Part shown: positions 48,481-60,259 of the stretch, piece by piece
How the letters are laid out: every line of letters begins with the position of its first letter
Position numbering within the stretch: position 1 is the stretch's first letter
NCBI GenBank assembly: GCA_037501455.1
Contig: CM074857.1
Coordinates: 107,727,501-107,791,500 of the forward strand
Source: Lantana camara
Taxonomy: Eukaryota > Streptophyta > Magnoliopsida > Lamiales > Verbenaceae
Length of the DNA: 64,000 bases
Direction: 5' to 3'
Notes under the pieces: model-generated
What the model was told of the DNA's origin: nothing
Databases searched by the model: none
Seen by the model: only the letters and a program-made list of their open reading frames with translations
Program-made: the position numbers and the translations under genes

Positions 48481-49177
48481 TGTGATTAATTGATCCTTAG
48501 ATTTGAGGTTCCATGTCACTTTATGAGTTAACTCTGTAGTCTTTGGTATAAGCTTTAAAGGGTGTCGCCTTAGACAACTGATTCAAGGCTTATGTTGGGG
48601 CTGCACAAGTGACTCATGAAAGTGAATGAGAATCAAGAAAGGACCTACACTTGCATATGCAAGGTGATCTTTTATTGTGTAAGTCATTCATATGCCATAT
48701 GGAGTCCTTGGCCAAGGCAGTAGATCAAGATATCAAGAAAAGGGTTTCTTGGATTGAGATCAAATGGATATGAAATGCACTTAGCTTTAAGACCAGATTA
48801 TTAGGGTTCTGATTATTCCCTTACCCTAGATCTTGGTTGAGAGATAGTAAGTAGGAGGATTGTATCTCACATGAATCAATGACTTAAAGGTTCTGTCGAA
48901 TCCAAACATTCCAATTCAGCTAGGGGTTAAACACCTGTTGCTAGACTATGGTCGTTTAATCTGTGGACTGATTAATTAATTAGTGAATTAATTAATTAGG
49001 GTCACTGCTAATTGAATTGAGAACCTAGAGGGTCACACACAACAACTTGGTTACATGAGTTGAGGCTTTAAAATGATTAAACGAGTTAATCGAGCCAAGA
49101 GGGTTCCACACGTGTGAAACCACACGTGTGGGTCACGTGAGTGACACGTGTCATTGTGACACGAGTCTCACACGTGA

Positions 49178-49231
<54 letters not shown>

Positions 49232-51642
49232 TTTGGTTTAATTTTAAATTAAAAAGAAAGTCTTATTTTGGAGAAAAATAATCTAGTTAATTAATTACGA
49301 ATTAATTAATTAGATAAAATAAGTTATTTATTTTAAATAAATAAAGTATAAAATTATCCAAAAATAGTTTGGATATTTTAGCTCTCTTGAAAGTTGATTT
49401 GAATTTGAATTCAAAGTCAAAGTCAAAATTACTTGATGATCAAGTAATAGGAGTGAGGGACCAAAATCCTTAGTCCATAAGGACTAGGATTTTTGGCCAC
49501 CCCTCCCTTTCCTATATATAGGGGAGCTCATGCTCCCCTTAGAGAGTAATTTGTAATTCTTTTGGTTCATGTGTTGAACACCATCTTTTCTCCAAGATAA
49601 AACCAAACCCTAGGTTAAGCCTAAACACTAACTAGAGAACTAGCATCCTTACTAGTTAGATTGTAGCCAAGTTGTTGGACTATCTCTAGAGAGCTTCAAG
49701 TTAGAAGTTTTGAAGATTCGAGCTTTACCAAAAGTGGGGATCAAGCAAAACGATCAGAAGGGATGATGAAACAATTCTGAACCCAACAGAAAAACGAGTG
49801 AAAAAATCGAACCAAAGAAGATGGCGAAAAGTGTTCGTCCATATCCTGAAGGATGAATTTTTTCACGAGGGTTTTATGGCTGGCAAATTTCTACTTTCGC
49901 AAAATTGGTTTTCGAAGGGAGTTTCAATCATGCCTTTCTCGTTTCATGTTTCTTTCTTTATGTTATATTGTTAAGAACTTCCCTAACATGATTTGAATCC
50001 AGGTTGGTGTGGATTGTTATCCCTACAATGGATTCTGAAGTAGAAAGAGATTTCGAGAAACGGGTTGCCATTACCGCATGAAGCGCGTTTGAGGGCGGCT
50101 CAAAACGTGTCAAGAAAGCTACTACCCAAGTGAGTTTCTTGATCTCTACGAATTTGGATACACAATTGCGAGTCCAAGATCCTTTTGTTGGAAAAATTTT
50201 TAAATTTCCGCTGCTTTCTGATTCCTGTTTTCCAACAATTGATGTGATTAATTGATCCTTAGACTTGAGGTTCCATGTCACTTTATGAGTTAACTCTATA
50301 GTCTTAGGTATAAACTTTAAAGGGTGTCGCCTTAGACAACTGATTCAAGGGTTATACCGGGGCTGCACAAGTGACTCATGAAAGTGAATGAGAATCAAGA
50401 AATGACCTACACTTGCATTTGCAAGGTGGTCTCTTATTGTGTAAGTCATTCATATGCCATATGGAGTCCTTGGCCAAGGCAGTAGATCAAAACATCAAGA
50501 AAAGGGTTTCTTGGATTGAGATCAAATGGATATGAAATGCACTTAGCTTTAAGACCAGATTATTGGGGTTCTGATTATTCCCTTGCCCTAGATCTTGGTT
50601 GAGAGATAGTAAGTAGGAGGATTGTATCTCACAAGAATCAATGACTTAAAGGTTTTGTCAAATCGAGATATTCCAATTCAGCTAGGGGTTAAACACCTGT
50701 TGCTAGACTATGGTCGTTTAATCTGTGGACTGATTAATTAATTAGTGAATTAATTAATTAGGGTCACTGCTAATTGAATTGAGAACCTAGAGGGTCACAC
50801 ACAACAACTTGGTTACATGAGTTGAGGTGATTAAAAGAGTTGATCATGCCGAGAGGGTTCCACACGTGTGGGTCACGTGAGTGACACGTGTCCTTAGGGA
50901 CACGTGTGTCACACGTGCATATATATGTATATGTGATTAAATAATTAATTTGTTAATTATTTAATAGACTTTGGTTTAATTTTTGAATTAAAAAGAAAGT
51001 CTTATTTTGGAGAAAAATAATCTATTTAATTAATTACAATTAATTAATTAGATAAATAAGTTATTTATTTATTAATAAATAAAGTATAAAATTATCCAAA
51101 AGGGGTTTGGATATTTTAGCTCTCTTAAAAGTTGATTTGAATTAGAATTCAAAAGTCAAAGTTTGGAATTACTTGATGATCAAGTAATAAGAGAGAGGGA
51201 CCAAATCCTTAGTCCAATAGGACTAGGTTCGGCCGCCCCTCTCCTTCCTATATATAGGGGAGCTCGAGCTCCCCTTAGAGAGTAACTGATAATTCTTTTG
51301 GTTCATGTGTTGAACACCATCCTTTCTCCAAGATCAAATAAACCCTAGGTTAAGCCTACACTAATTAGAGAACTAACATCCTTACTAGTTAGATTGTAAT
51401 CAAGTTGGTGGACTATCTCTAGAGAGCTTCAAGTTAGAAGTTTTTAAAGATTCGAGCTTTACCAAGTAGAGGGGATCAAGCCGCAAGAAGAGCGTTCTTG
51501 GGTGGCTTGAAACGCTTCAAGAAAGATTATTGAAAAGTAAGTTTCTAATCTCTACGAATTCGGATTCACGATTGCGAGTTTCGATCCTTTTTATTGGAAA
51601 ATTTTTAAATTTTCGCTGCTTTCTGATTCCTGTTTTCCAACA
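48481..51642 (+). repeat. Two tandem copies of the family B back part
   Basis: Copy 1 (48481-50237) and copy 2 (50243-51642) both begin TGTGATTAATTGATCC and end TTTTCCAACA. Copy 1 carries an extra stretch of about 300 bp (about 49750-50085) and a longer TA microsatellite. Each holds a TATA-like CCTATATATAGGGGAGCT (near 49511 and 51249) and a cluster of CACGTG dyads. Confidence 0.88.
49179..49230 (+). repeat. TA microsatellite
   Basis: About 25 TA units with a single C interruption. In the second copy (near 50920) only a short remnant exists. Confidence 0.95.
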
Positions 51643-52742
51643 TGAAACGCATCCATCATACTCATGAGTTCGCAGCCGGCGGTCAAATCTACCGGTTGAT
51701 CAATTCAGGGTAAAGGGTAAGGATCCTTGGGACAGACCTTGTTAAGATCAGTGAAATCGTCGCACATGCGCCATTTGTTAGCGCTCTTGGGTACCAGGAC
51801 CACATTGCACAGCCATTCTGGATATAGTATGGGCTCAATTTACTGAGCCTCGAGGAGCTTGTTAACCTCCTCCTCAATAACCCTCTTTCGAAAACCGTAC
51901 ACATCTCGCTTCTTCTGTTTGATTGGCTTAAAGGAGGTGACCACGTTGAGCCTGTGGACTATAACGCTCGGGTCAATCCCAGTAAGGTCAGATGCTTTCC
52001 ACGCAAAAACGTCAATGTTTTCTCTAAGGAAGTCTATCATCATGATCTGCGAGGGTCCTGAAAGATTGGACCCAATCTGAGTGGTTTTATCCTTGTTTCC
52101 AGGTTCCAACTCAATAGTGAGAAATTTCTCCATAGGCTCGATTCGGATCTCAGGGTGAGGGAGTTCGAGCGCCCTTTTCTTTCCCGAAAACTGTTCCCCA
52201 TTTGTTTCTTCCCCGCGCTCATTAGTCTCCTCATCAGAGGAAGACTCACCAACCTCACCGAGCAGGGTTTCAAGGTTGCCTCCAACGCTGGTGTCCTTCT
52301 TCTTGTTTTTCTTTTTGTTTAGTTTGGCCCTCTTCCGCACGCCATCCTCGTTGGGGTTGGGAAAATCCACCGACTTCTTTGTGGATCCAATTTGAAACGT
52401 TTTCTCACTCTTGGGTTTCCTGAGTGACAACATGTAACATTCCCAGGCTTTTCGCAAGTTGCAGAGAACTTCCCCAACTCCACAGGGGGTGGGGAACTTG
52501 ATCTTCTAATGATAGGTGGAGATGATCGCTTTGAAGTCGACGAGGGCCGGGCGCCCAATAATAATGTTGTAAGGGATCTAAATCTCCACCAAAGCATAGG
52601 TGACCATGAGCATTTTCCGTTGTAGGGCCTGACCAAAAGAGGTGGCTAAGCGGATTTATCCTCGTGGGACCACCTCAGAGCCTCCAAAGCCAATGAGGGC
52701 TGTTTTGAGGGGCTCGAGCGGGATGTTAGTAAAATTCATTTT
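51643..52742 (-). pseudogene. pol: Tat-2 linker and reverse transcriptase N-terminal part
   Basis: The frame 52457-51840 reads a charged linker and the start of reverse transcriptase (IDVFAWKASDLTGIDPSVIVHRLN, in two overlapping views; KRVIEEEVNKLLEA). After a frame change come WLCNVVLVPK, WRMCDDFTDLNK and CPKDPYPLP with additional stops, ending at MDAF where B2 is inserted. Upstream pieces (near 52700-52560) contain the degenerate end of protease (YNIIIGRPALVDF). Several stops and one frameshift make this part non-functional. Confidence 0.85.
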
Positions 52743-53144
52743 TCAGAACGTGGTATAGGGCAAAACATTGACAGAGCTCCCACTATCAACCAAAACCCTC
52801 TTTACAATGTGGTTATGGACATCTAAACTAACCACTATGGGGCAGTCAGAGGTTTCACCGACCCCATGGGGTGTTACAATGTGTTCCAAGTCCTTATCAC
52901 TAAATCCAACTTCATTCTCCTTCAAGCGTTGATGGCTTGCTTCTTTGATGGCATAAACTGGCCTAGGCACCGAGGGACGTTGATCGTAACTCCGGACATA
53001 TCGACGTCGGGAAGCGTTGGAATCCCCTCCTGATGAACCACCAACAATCATGTTGATGACCGCGAAAGGGGTATTCTCCTGTTCTGTGACCTTTTGCTTG
53101 CCACGGTGGCTGCTCTCTGGTACGCTCGTTGCAACGCTCATCAT
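52743..53144 (-). pseudogene. Tat-2 aspartic protease remnant
   Basis: The frame contains NMIVGGSSGGDSN, a spacer, CPIVVSLDVHNHIVKRV and the catalytic LVDSGSSVNVLPY, the same arrangement as in Tat-1 (3780-4090). A stop follows directly after TTF. It would process Gag-Pol. The frame differs from that of gag upstream, so a frameshift lies near 53150. Confidence 0.88.
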
Positions 53145-54053
53145 AGCGCTCTAACATCTTCACAAATTCCTTCAAGTGGCCACCGGCAATGAGCCTCTGA
53201 ATCTCGGCTTCCAACTGGCGGCGTTCATCCGTGTCATGCCCCTTTTGCTTGTGGAAAGTGCAATATTTGTTCGAGTGCCTTAGCGCCTCCGTGTCTTTCA
53301 TCTTCGTGGGCCTTTTGAAGAGTTTTTTATCTGCAAGAGCGTATACCTCTGAATTGGGCCTGTTGAGAGGAACACGCTCGAACCGTCGTGGGGGAGGTGG
53401 TGACTTGCGGCGTTCTCGGTGTGGCTCTTCTCGCCCCCGCTCGTTCTTAATAGGTCAGGAGTGCCTGGGAGCATTGGACCCATACATGTCCTCAAGCGTG
53501 AAGTAGGGCTCGGTAATCTCTCTGATTGTCATGAGGGACGTGGGGCGCTTCTTCACGATTGAATCCGCAAACTTCTTGCTCACATACTGCTTATGATTGC
53601 AAGCCTTGAAGAGTACATGTATCAGGAAATCCATTGAAGGCCTCTCCACCAAGAGGACCTCCTTGTTAAAACGAGCGAAAAATGACCGAAGGGATTCATG
53701 TTCGCCTTGGATCAAGTTGTACAAAGTAGTGGGGACGGTGACAGTCGCTTTTAGCGAATTGAAGTGGTTTAGGAATACGTCGGTGAGTTCACCATATGAG
53801 TGGATCGAGCCAGGCGGCAGACGCTTGTACCACTCTTGGGCCATTCCCACAAGGGAAGTGACAAAAACCTTAGCCCAATAGTGGCTAGAGTGCTCGTACA
53901 GGTGCATTAGGTGCAGAAAATGGTCTAGATGCTCTGCGGGGTCTGTGATTCCATCGTAGCGGTTGACAGAGGTAGGAACCTTGCCCATGCTGGCTTGCGC
54001 CAGTAAAACTTCTTCTACGAGGGGCGAACCCCTCGCAAGCGGATGATGACCGT
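53145..54053 (-). pseudogene. gag: Tat-2 gag core and nucleocapsid remnant
   Basis: The frame 53988-53455 is the Retrotrans_gag core (VNRYDGITDPAEHLDHF, AQEWYKRLPPGSI, LYNLIQGEHESLRSFFARF). In the same frame after a stop comes the nucleocapsid region with YCTFHKQKGHDTDE, a zinc-knuckle-like motif lacking its last cysteine. The family B copy at 54054 separates it from the N-terminal gag part. The core alone is uninterrupted for 178 codons. Confidence 0.88.
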
Positions 54054-55957
54054 TGTTGGAAAAAAGGAATCAGAAAGCAGCGAAAATTTAAAAAATTTCC
54101 AACAAAAGGATCGAAAACTCACAATCATGAATTCAAATTCGTAGAGATTAGAAACTTACTTTTCAATAATCTTTCTTGAAGCATTTCAAGCCACCCAAAA
54201 ACGCTCTTCTCGCGGCTTGATCCCCTCTCCTTGGTAAAGCTCGAATCTTTAAAAACTTCTAACTTGAAGCTCTCTAGAGATAGTCCACCAACTTGACTAC
54301 AATCTAACTAGTAAGGATGCTAGTTCTCTAGTTAGTGTTTAGGCTTAACCTAGGGTTTATTTGATCTTAGAGAAAGGATGGTGTTCAACACATGAACCAA
54401 AAGAAATCATCAATCACTAAGGGGAGCTCGAGTTCCCCTATATATAGTATGAGGGGCGGCCGAAACTTAGTCTTATTGGACTAAGGATTTGGTCTCTCTC
54501 TCTCTTATTACTTGATCACCAAGAAATTCCAAACTTTGACTTTGAATTCTAATTCAAATCAACTTTTAAGAGAGCTAAAATATCCAAACCCCTTTTGGAT
54601 AATTTTATACTTTATTTATTAATAAATAAATAACTTATTTTATCTAATTAATTAATTCGTAATTAATTAAATAGATTATTTTTCTCCAAACTAAGACTTT
54701 ATTTTTAATTCAAAAATTAAACCAAAGTCTATTAAATAATTAACGCATTGATTATTTAATCACATATACATATATATGCACGTGTGACACACGTGTCCCC
54801 AAGGACACGTGTCACTCACGTGACCCACACGTGTGGAACCCTCTCAGCATGATCAACTCTTTTAATCACCTCAACTCATGTAACCAAGTTGTTGTGTGTA
54901 ACCCTCTAGGTTCTCAATTCAATTAGCAGTGACCCTAATTAATTAATTCACTAATTAATTAATCAGTCCACATATTAAATGACCATAGTCTAGCAACAGG
55001 TGTTTAACCCCTAGCTGAATTGGAATATCTCTATTCGACAGAACCTTTAAGTCATTGATTCTTGTGAGATACAATCCTCCTACTTACTATCTCTCAACCA
55101 AGATCTAGGGCAAGGGAATAATTAGAACTCCAATAATCTGGTCTTAAAGCTAAGTGTATTTCATATCCATTTGATCTCAATCCAAGAAACCCTTTTCTTG
55201 ATGTCTTGATCTACTGCCTTGGTCAAGGACTCCATATGGCATATGAATGACTTACACAATAAGAGATCACCTTGCAAATGCAAGTGTAGGTCCTTTCTTG
55301 ATTCTCATTCACTTTCATGAGTCACTTGTGCAGCCCAGCATAAGCCTTGAATCAGTTGTCTAAGGCGACACCCTTTAAAGCTTATACCTAAAACTACGGA
55401 GTTAACTCACAAAGTGATATGGAACCTCAAGTCTAAGGATCAATTAATCACATCAATGACTCGTGAGATATTTCCTAATCTGAAAGTTTCCATTTCCTGA
55501 AATAGAAATTTCCTTTCCCATTTAGGAATCTTCTCACACGGGGCACCTCAGTGAACTTACTTATGGAAGTAAGCACCCTCATGTATCACGCACGTATCAA
55601 CTATACACTTTGCACCTCCATGAAACAAGGTGGTCCTTCTTAAGGGCGTGATCCCACAAGCAAGCCTTAGAGGAGTCAGGTTGACACTCCCACTGTCTGT
55701 AGGACTCATCGGCTTGGAGTATTTTACTAATCATGACTTATGTGATATAGGGCTCGTTTCATGAACCATTTCACCTAAATTCATCAAGATTAGGGGAGTT
55801 CTCATACATGCACACCTAAAGTAAATGCATACCAAACAAGAGCATATAAAGAAGTGTTACCTCAATTCGTTATTTTATTCAAAGATTGTATGTGATTACA
55901 ATAAGGAAAAGCACAAAGCGGATATACAATCAACTTTCTAGAGCACTATTCCTAACA
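54054..55957 (-). mobile_element. B1: complete family B LTR-like element, 1904 bp
   Basis: The minus strand starts TGTTAGGAATAGTGC at 55957 and ends TTCCTTTTTTCCAACA at 54054. It is flanked by the exact target duplication ACCGT (54049-54053, 55958-55962). It has one front part and one back part, so it is the reference for B2 and the fragment at 35102. A TATA-like CTATATATAGG lies near 54438. It has no coding capacity; a solo LTR of an unidentified element is the simplest reading. Confidence 0.9.
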
Positions 55958-56941
55958 ACCGTAGCATCCAAAGTTTTCCTCCTGTTCCAAAGGGCGTGGA
56001 ACATGCTGCTGTCAGGAAGGGCGACGAGCGTCTCTGGCATTAGCTCGTTCATCCCCAGCATGGGGGACTTGAGACCGTGCTCGAGAGAGCTGTCCCACCA
56101 TTTCCTGCAACCCCTGTAGCTGGTCTTGTACAGCCGCGAGGAGGTTGGGATCTTATCTTCTTACTTGGCTCCCTCGCTGGGAAGCTTGTGGCCCTCGTTT
56201 TGATGCTTGGGAACGGACCTCCTCGTCAATATCGATTCTCTTTAAGGGCTCTCTTCCCTTGTCAACCTGGGGACGCTCGTCCCCTCCTTGCGCTGGGACT
56301 CCCTTTCCCTTCGCAGGTGGAGGCGGCGGTTGAGCCTCCAACCCGGCTTGAGCCGCCATGAGCGGATGAGCCTGCAACCCTCCTAGAGGAGGGGCAATCT
56401 GAGTGGCCTGCCCAGAGGGGAAGTACAGGGTGTGGAATTTTTCCCATGCACTCTGGGTTGCCTGAACCTCACACTGGGCATAAATAGCACATAGCTGCTG
56501 AGAGGTCAAGGAGGGTAACTCCACCCCTTCAATCTTCCTCGGGATTACCACAAGAAGTTGGGTCTGCCCGGCGAGGTATGGTGGAACCGTGGGCCTCATG
56601 ACGATAGGGGTGAGCGTGTACCCAGGGGGCGGCATCATGTAGGGGTGCCCTCCTGGGTTGGTCTGGACATTAAGCCACTGGTTTTGGGGAGGATTAGTGA
56701 AAACAGAAGGCTGGGGGCCTCCAACTGCGGCAGAGGAGGGTGGTTCGTGAAGCCCTGGAGGTGGCGCTATTGGTTCCGTGGGCGGAAGCATTCCTCCTGC
56801 GGGTGGCGCTCCGCCGGTCGCCACTGAAGAGAGGATGTTGGCGTTAGTATCGCGGGGAAGGTCATCTCCTCCCCCCACCGCACTTGATCTGGTGGCAACC
56901 ATGGCTTGAAAGACAAAGGGTGTTTGTTCTTCAACTAGCAA
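55958..56941 (-). pseudogene. gag: Tat-2 gag N-terminal part
   Basis: Likely start MVATRSSAVGGGDDLP (near 56902), although the frame opens at 56941. It is Pro/Gly/Gln-rich (for example HPYMMPPPGYTLTPI) with a helical stretch (SLTSQQLCAIYAQCEVQAT). It ends at 56153 in this frame, and related sequence continues in other frames to the family B insertion at 55957. Such a low-complexity N-terminal part is normal for Tat gag; Tat-1 has the counterpart at 1775-2321. Confidence 0.75.
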
Positions 56942-56967
56942 AAGAGAAGGGTGAGCTGAGAGTGGTT

Positions 56968-56985
56968 TCCCACAGACGGTGCCAA
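56968..56985 (-). other. Primer-binding site of Tat-2
   Basis: The minus strand reads TGGCACCGTCTGTGGGAA a few bases behind the 5' LTR, the form common in plant Tat elements. I do not assign the tRNA. Confidence 0.8.
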
Positions 56986-56989
56986 AAAT

Positions 56990-57770
56990 GATGGTGTCTG
57001 ATTATGTTAGGGTCAAACTCCAATCACTTTCTATTTCGTTGAGATGGGAAAACAGAGGATATGGCTCGAAGAGGCTCGCCGAAAAAGCAATGGGCTCTAC
57101 CTGCTAGGACAAACACCAACAAAGTCAGAAGGCCAAGCTGGGGAACTGGGGGTGATTCCCAGTTTGGCTCTCCGACGCTCAAGTTAGATGATGATCTGAA
57201 AGAGGCGAGGTGAAGAATGTAAGAGTTTCAGTATGAGTGAGTGCTTACAGTGAAGGAGAAGATGCCGTTTATTTATAGTTGAGGGTCAGGGACCCTTTGG
57301 TAATTACTCCGTGTGGTCCTGCTCTGATGTTGCCCTAACACGTGTCGCAACGAGGAGAAACTTAGGAGGAATCTCCTGCAAAAGTTGGTAAAAGTTAGTG
57401 TTTGCAACAATGGCTGGTGCGCGGGCTTGTACGGGTGTCAGAGAGCCGTTTTAGGGGGCTGGTAACGAGGGCCGGAGGCGCGCTCGTGTCAACCAAAAGC
57501 CTAAAAGGCTGGTGGATCCGCATGGGGATTAACGCCAAGATTGTTCAACGATGGGGGAGTGCATCCCCTTAGTTTGCAATTGTGTGGAGCTTCACTCGAG
57601 GGGAGATATCGCTCGTGGGTAACCCCCTTGGTGAGTTGAGGCCTTGCCCTACAGCACTCAAGGGTGAAAGTTGTACGAGGGTGATCTGTTTTGGGATCAG
57701 AGTTGCCGTGTGTCAGGCGCTGGGGGTGCCACGTGTCAAATTGCGGATTAAGTGTATTTTGACCTCATCA
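56990..57770 (-). mobile_element. 5' LTR of Tat-2, 781 bp
   Basis: Matches 23176-24040 throughout but lacks 83 bp near 57655. The termini are complete (minus strand TGATGAGG...ACACCATCA). A TATA box (ACTATAAATAAACGG on the minus strand) lies near 57270. Confidence 0.93.
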
Positions 57771-57775
57771 ATATT

Positions 57776-59105
57776 TTATAATATTTTTAATATGATTATT
57801 AAATATAATAAATAAACAAATAGAAAAAAATCTGAGAAAAAAATATAAAATAAAAAAAAAATAAAAGTGGATAAGAGAAAAAAAAATAAAACTTAAGAAG
57901 ATGTTGATGGAGGAGTGATAGAAATAATAAATTAAAAAAGAAATAATGTAAGAGAACAAAACAGATACAAAAGTAAATAAAAAGAAAAGAGTCCAACACT
58001 CCGAAAAAACTCAAACAATTATTATCTATAACTTTCTTATATTTATATATATACATTGAAAATCTCATTAAAATATTAAAAAGTATTAATTTATGGATTG
58101 ATCTATTTAATCTATTCACAATGACAAAATCTATTTCTTACGGTAGGGGTCAAGTACAAAATTTTGGACTCAAATATGGGGTCAAAAAGATAATAATTAA
58201 CACATATTAATAAAAAAATCATATATTAAATATTAAAAATATGTATTGAAGCAAAATGTTAGTGGGGTTATGTGACCCCACTTGGCTCCACTTTGAGTCG
58301 CCCATGTATAATACATCTCGTGTGATATATTCTGGGTTCAAATCACTTCTCGTTTGATGGATATTTCGATCGATGGGTTGCTTAGCTCGAGAAAATAGGA
58401 CCAAACAAAATAAAAACACAAAACATCCCAAACTATTTCGAGATACAACGAGCTCTGGGTCGAGATGACTAACGTAGTCAGATTACCCAGGGTGGCCCCG
58501 TAACGGCCCAACACATGGAAACACATGGCGCTAGGTCGGCAAAATGAGATTTATCCACCCACATAGGGTTGTCAATGGGTTGGATTTTAATCCGAATTCG
58601 ATCCGAGTCCGATCCGATTTTTGACATATCCGGCCGATAAAAAAATTCGATGGATCATATCCGATTATAAATATTCGAAATCCGAATTAAATGGATTGGA
58701 TATGGAATTATACAATCCGATCCATTAAAGATCCGAATCCGATTTTAAATATATTTATTTATATAATAAATAATTATATATAATACCAACTCACAATCTC
58801 AAATATGTATATAAGATTAAGCAATACAATATGAATAAAATGAATAATTTTTTTATTAAGTTTAAAATTATATTATGTGTGATGTGGGCCACATTATTTG
58901 ATTTAATTAATTCAAGAATATTGAAGATTATTACGTCGGTTGAAGAGCGAAGAAGAGGTTGAGAAGAAGTGGGAAGAGTGGATCAACGTGGAACGTGCTT
59001 GAGATTTAAAATTTAAAAGAGTCCCCACATGACTAAATTTTGGGGAAGCCACAACCAACTTTCGAAGAGAATAAAGGGGCAAGAGAGATAAGAAGAAGAG
59101 ATATA
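57776..59105. other. AT-rich spacer right of Tat-2
   Basis: Before the Tat-2 insertion it was contiguous with the spacer left of 23176. A purine-rich low-complexity tract covers 57810-57960. The segment 58230-58560 has mixed composition and no recognisable gene. No frame shows a known domain. Confidence 0.6.
58565..58760. repeat. Degenerate CCGATCCGA-rich repeat, possibly an hAT-type end
   Basis: AGGGTTGTCAATGGGTTGGA is followed by many TCCGAATCC/GATCCGA words. Ends of this style are common in plant hAT-derived elements, but I find no opposite terminus or duplication. Confidence 0.3.
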
Positions 59106-59810
59106 GGGCGGGTTTACTTTAATAGATAGCAATCCATCAAATCTTGATTATCAACTGTAATTATTTGGGTTAAAATACCAACTTTTCTTTTTACTTCAAT
59201 AGAAAATACTTTTGTTATATAAGCTTATTTTAGTAATCTCTTTACTTTTCGATATTAAAAACCATCCGCTAAGAGCATATTTTCATTTTTGCCCCTCCTC
59301 TTATTTTTCATTTTTATTCAGAGATCACGATTTATTCATGAAGGAGACCCAATTTCTGCTAAAATTTGGAAGAGAGTTAAAGATACCAAAAAATACCAAA
59401 GAGTCCATAAACCTTCAAAGTGCAAAATCAACCCACTAATAAATTCCTAAAAATATCAAATTCATATAAAATTAATTAAAAACAAAATGATAAATAAGAA
59501 AAAAAAAATCTAAAATTTATCCAACACAATTCTCAAAAATTAAAAAGCAGAAATCTGAAGTAGAAATAAACTGAAGTTGAATAAAAAATTTGCAATTAAA
59601 TTCTTTCCACATAAATAAAAAAAGAAATATAGAATAACGAGAGAGAGAAAAAAAATACCTAAATAATTATAAGTGGAGAGATATTTTGTTACTAAATAAT
59701 TATAGTGGAGAGAATAATTATAAATGGGTTTACTTTGCAATTTTAGTAAAGCGTAGATTATTGGTCTTTATTTTACCAAAGCCATTTATTCTGATAAAGT
59801 AAACTCGCTC
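59106..59810. mobile_element. MITE of 705 bp with 3-bp target duplication
   Basis: Termini GGGCGGGTTTACTTTA (59106) and TAAAGTAAACTCGCTC (ending 59810) are imperfect inverted repeats. ATA flanks both sides (59103-59105, 59811-59813). There is no coding capacity and the inside is AT-rich. Size, 3-bp duplication and G-rich ends fit a PIF/Harbinger-type MITE, though that group normally duplicates TWA. Confidence 0.65.
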
Positions 59811-59873
59811 ATAGTCATTTGCACTCTCCAGAAAACCTAGCAGTCCCAATTCTGAGAACTACCTTGTGAAGAG

Positions 59874-60259
59874 TGATGGTGCAGGAATCTGAGTTTCCTA
59901 AAAGCAACAACACTTTAAGATTTGTATGAAAAGGGAAAGACCATCACAGGCGTGAGAGCCTCAGGATCTGGGTTTCCTTTTGAGCGTGGGTTCTTCCAGC
60001 TAGGATAACACCAAGAGTGCGAAATGTAATGCTACTGTGGTGAGGTTAATGGAAAGCTTGAGAAGATCAGAGGGAATGCCCAGAACGATAGACTATGTCT
60101 GTAGAAGATGACTTGGGGGAGAATGCATGGGTTCTCCCCTATTTATATGTTAGGGACGGGGGTAAATGGGTAAATTGACCATGTGGTCCCAAACCTGTGT
60201 TGCCCTAACACGCGGCAGCCTTTGGTGGGGTGAGAATGACATTCCAGAAAAGGAGACGG
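59874..60259 (-). mobile_element. Remnant of a Tat-type LTR
   Basis: The plus strand starts TGATGGTGCAGG, resembling the Tat LTR end, and shares the LTR layout of Tat-2: a reversed TATA box (CCTATTTATATG near 60148), then a GTGGTCC word and TGTTGCCCTAACACG. It is cut at 60260 by the Athila LTR. Sequence similarity outside these anchors is weak. Confidence 0.5.

Larger units (their letters stand above)
46903..51642 (+). mobile_element. B2: rearranged family B LTR-like element, 4740 bp
   Basis: Starts TGTTAGGAATAGTGCCC and ends ATTCCTGTTTTCCAACA, the same termini as the 1904-bp copy at 54054-55957. Flanks are TGAAG (46898-46902) and TGAAA (51643-51647), a target duplication with one mismatch. 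It lies in the Tat-2 reverse transcriptase at the MDAF/QGYYQ junction. The internal layout is front part three times, then back part twice (A-A-A-C-C). No protein-coding domain is visible. It could be a solo LTR family or a non-autonomous element. Confidence 0.85.
23176..57770 (-). mobile_element. Tat-2: Ty3/gypsy Tat-lineage element expanded to 34.6 kb by nested insertions
   Basis: Related LTRs lie at 23176-24040 and 56990-57770, and the identical 5-bp target duplication ATATT flanks them (23171-23175 and 57771-57775), so both ends belong to one insertion. Read from the right on the minus strand: 5' LTR, primer-binding site, gag, protease, reverse transcriptase, RNase H, aRNH, start of integrase, antisense gene, polypurine tract, 3' LTR. 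Later insertions are family B LTRs (54054-55957, 46903-51642, 35102-35567), a copia element (36675-46241) and an Athila element (26867-35101). Without these about 9.7 kb of Tat-2 remains. Most of integrase is missing, apparently deleted together with one end of the Athila element. Confidence 0.92.

Noticed and set aside
58230..58560. Possible tRNA-derived SINE (GGTTCAAATCA resembles a B box)
   Set aside because: No convincing A box at the right distance, no tail or target duplication.
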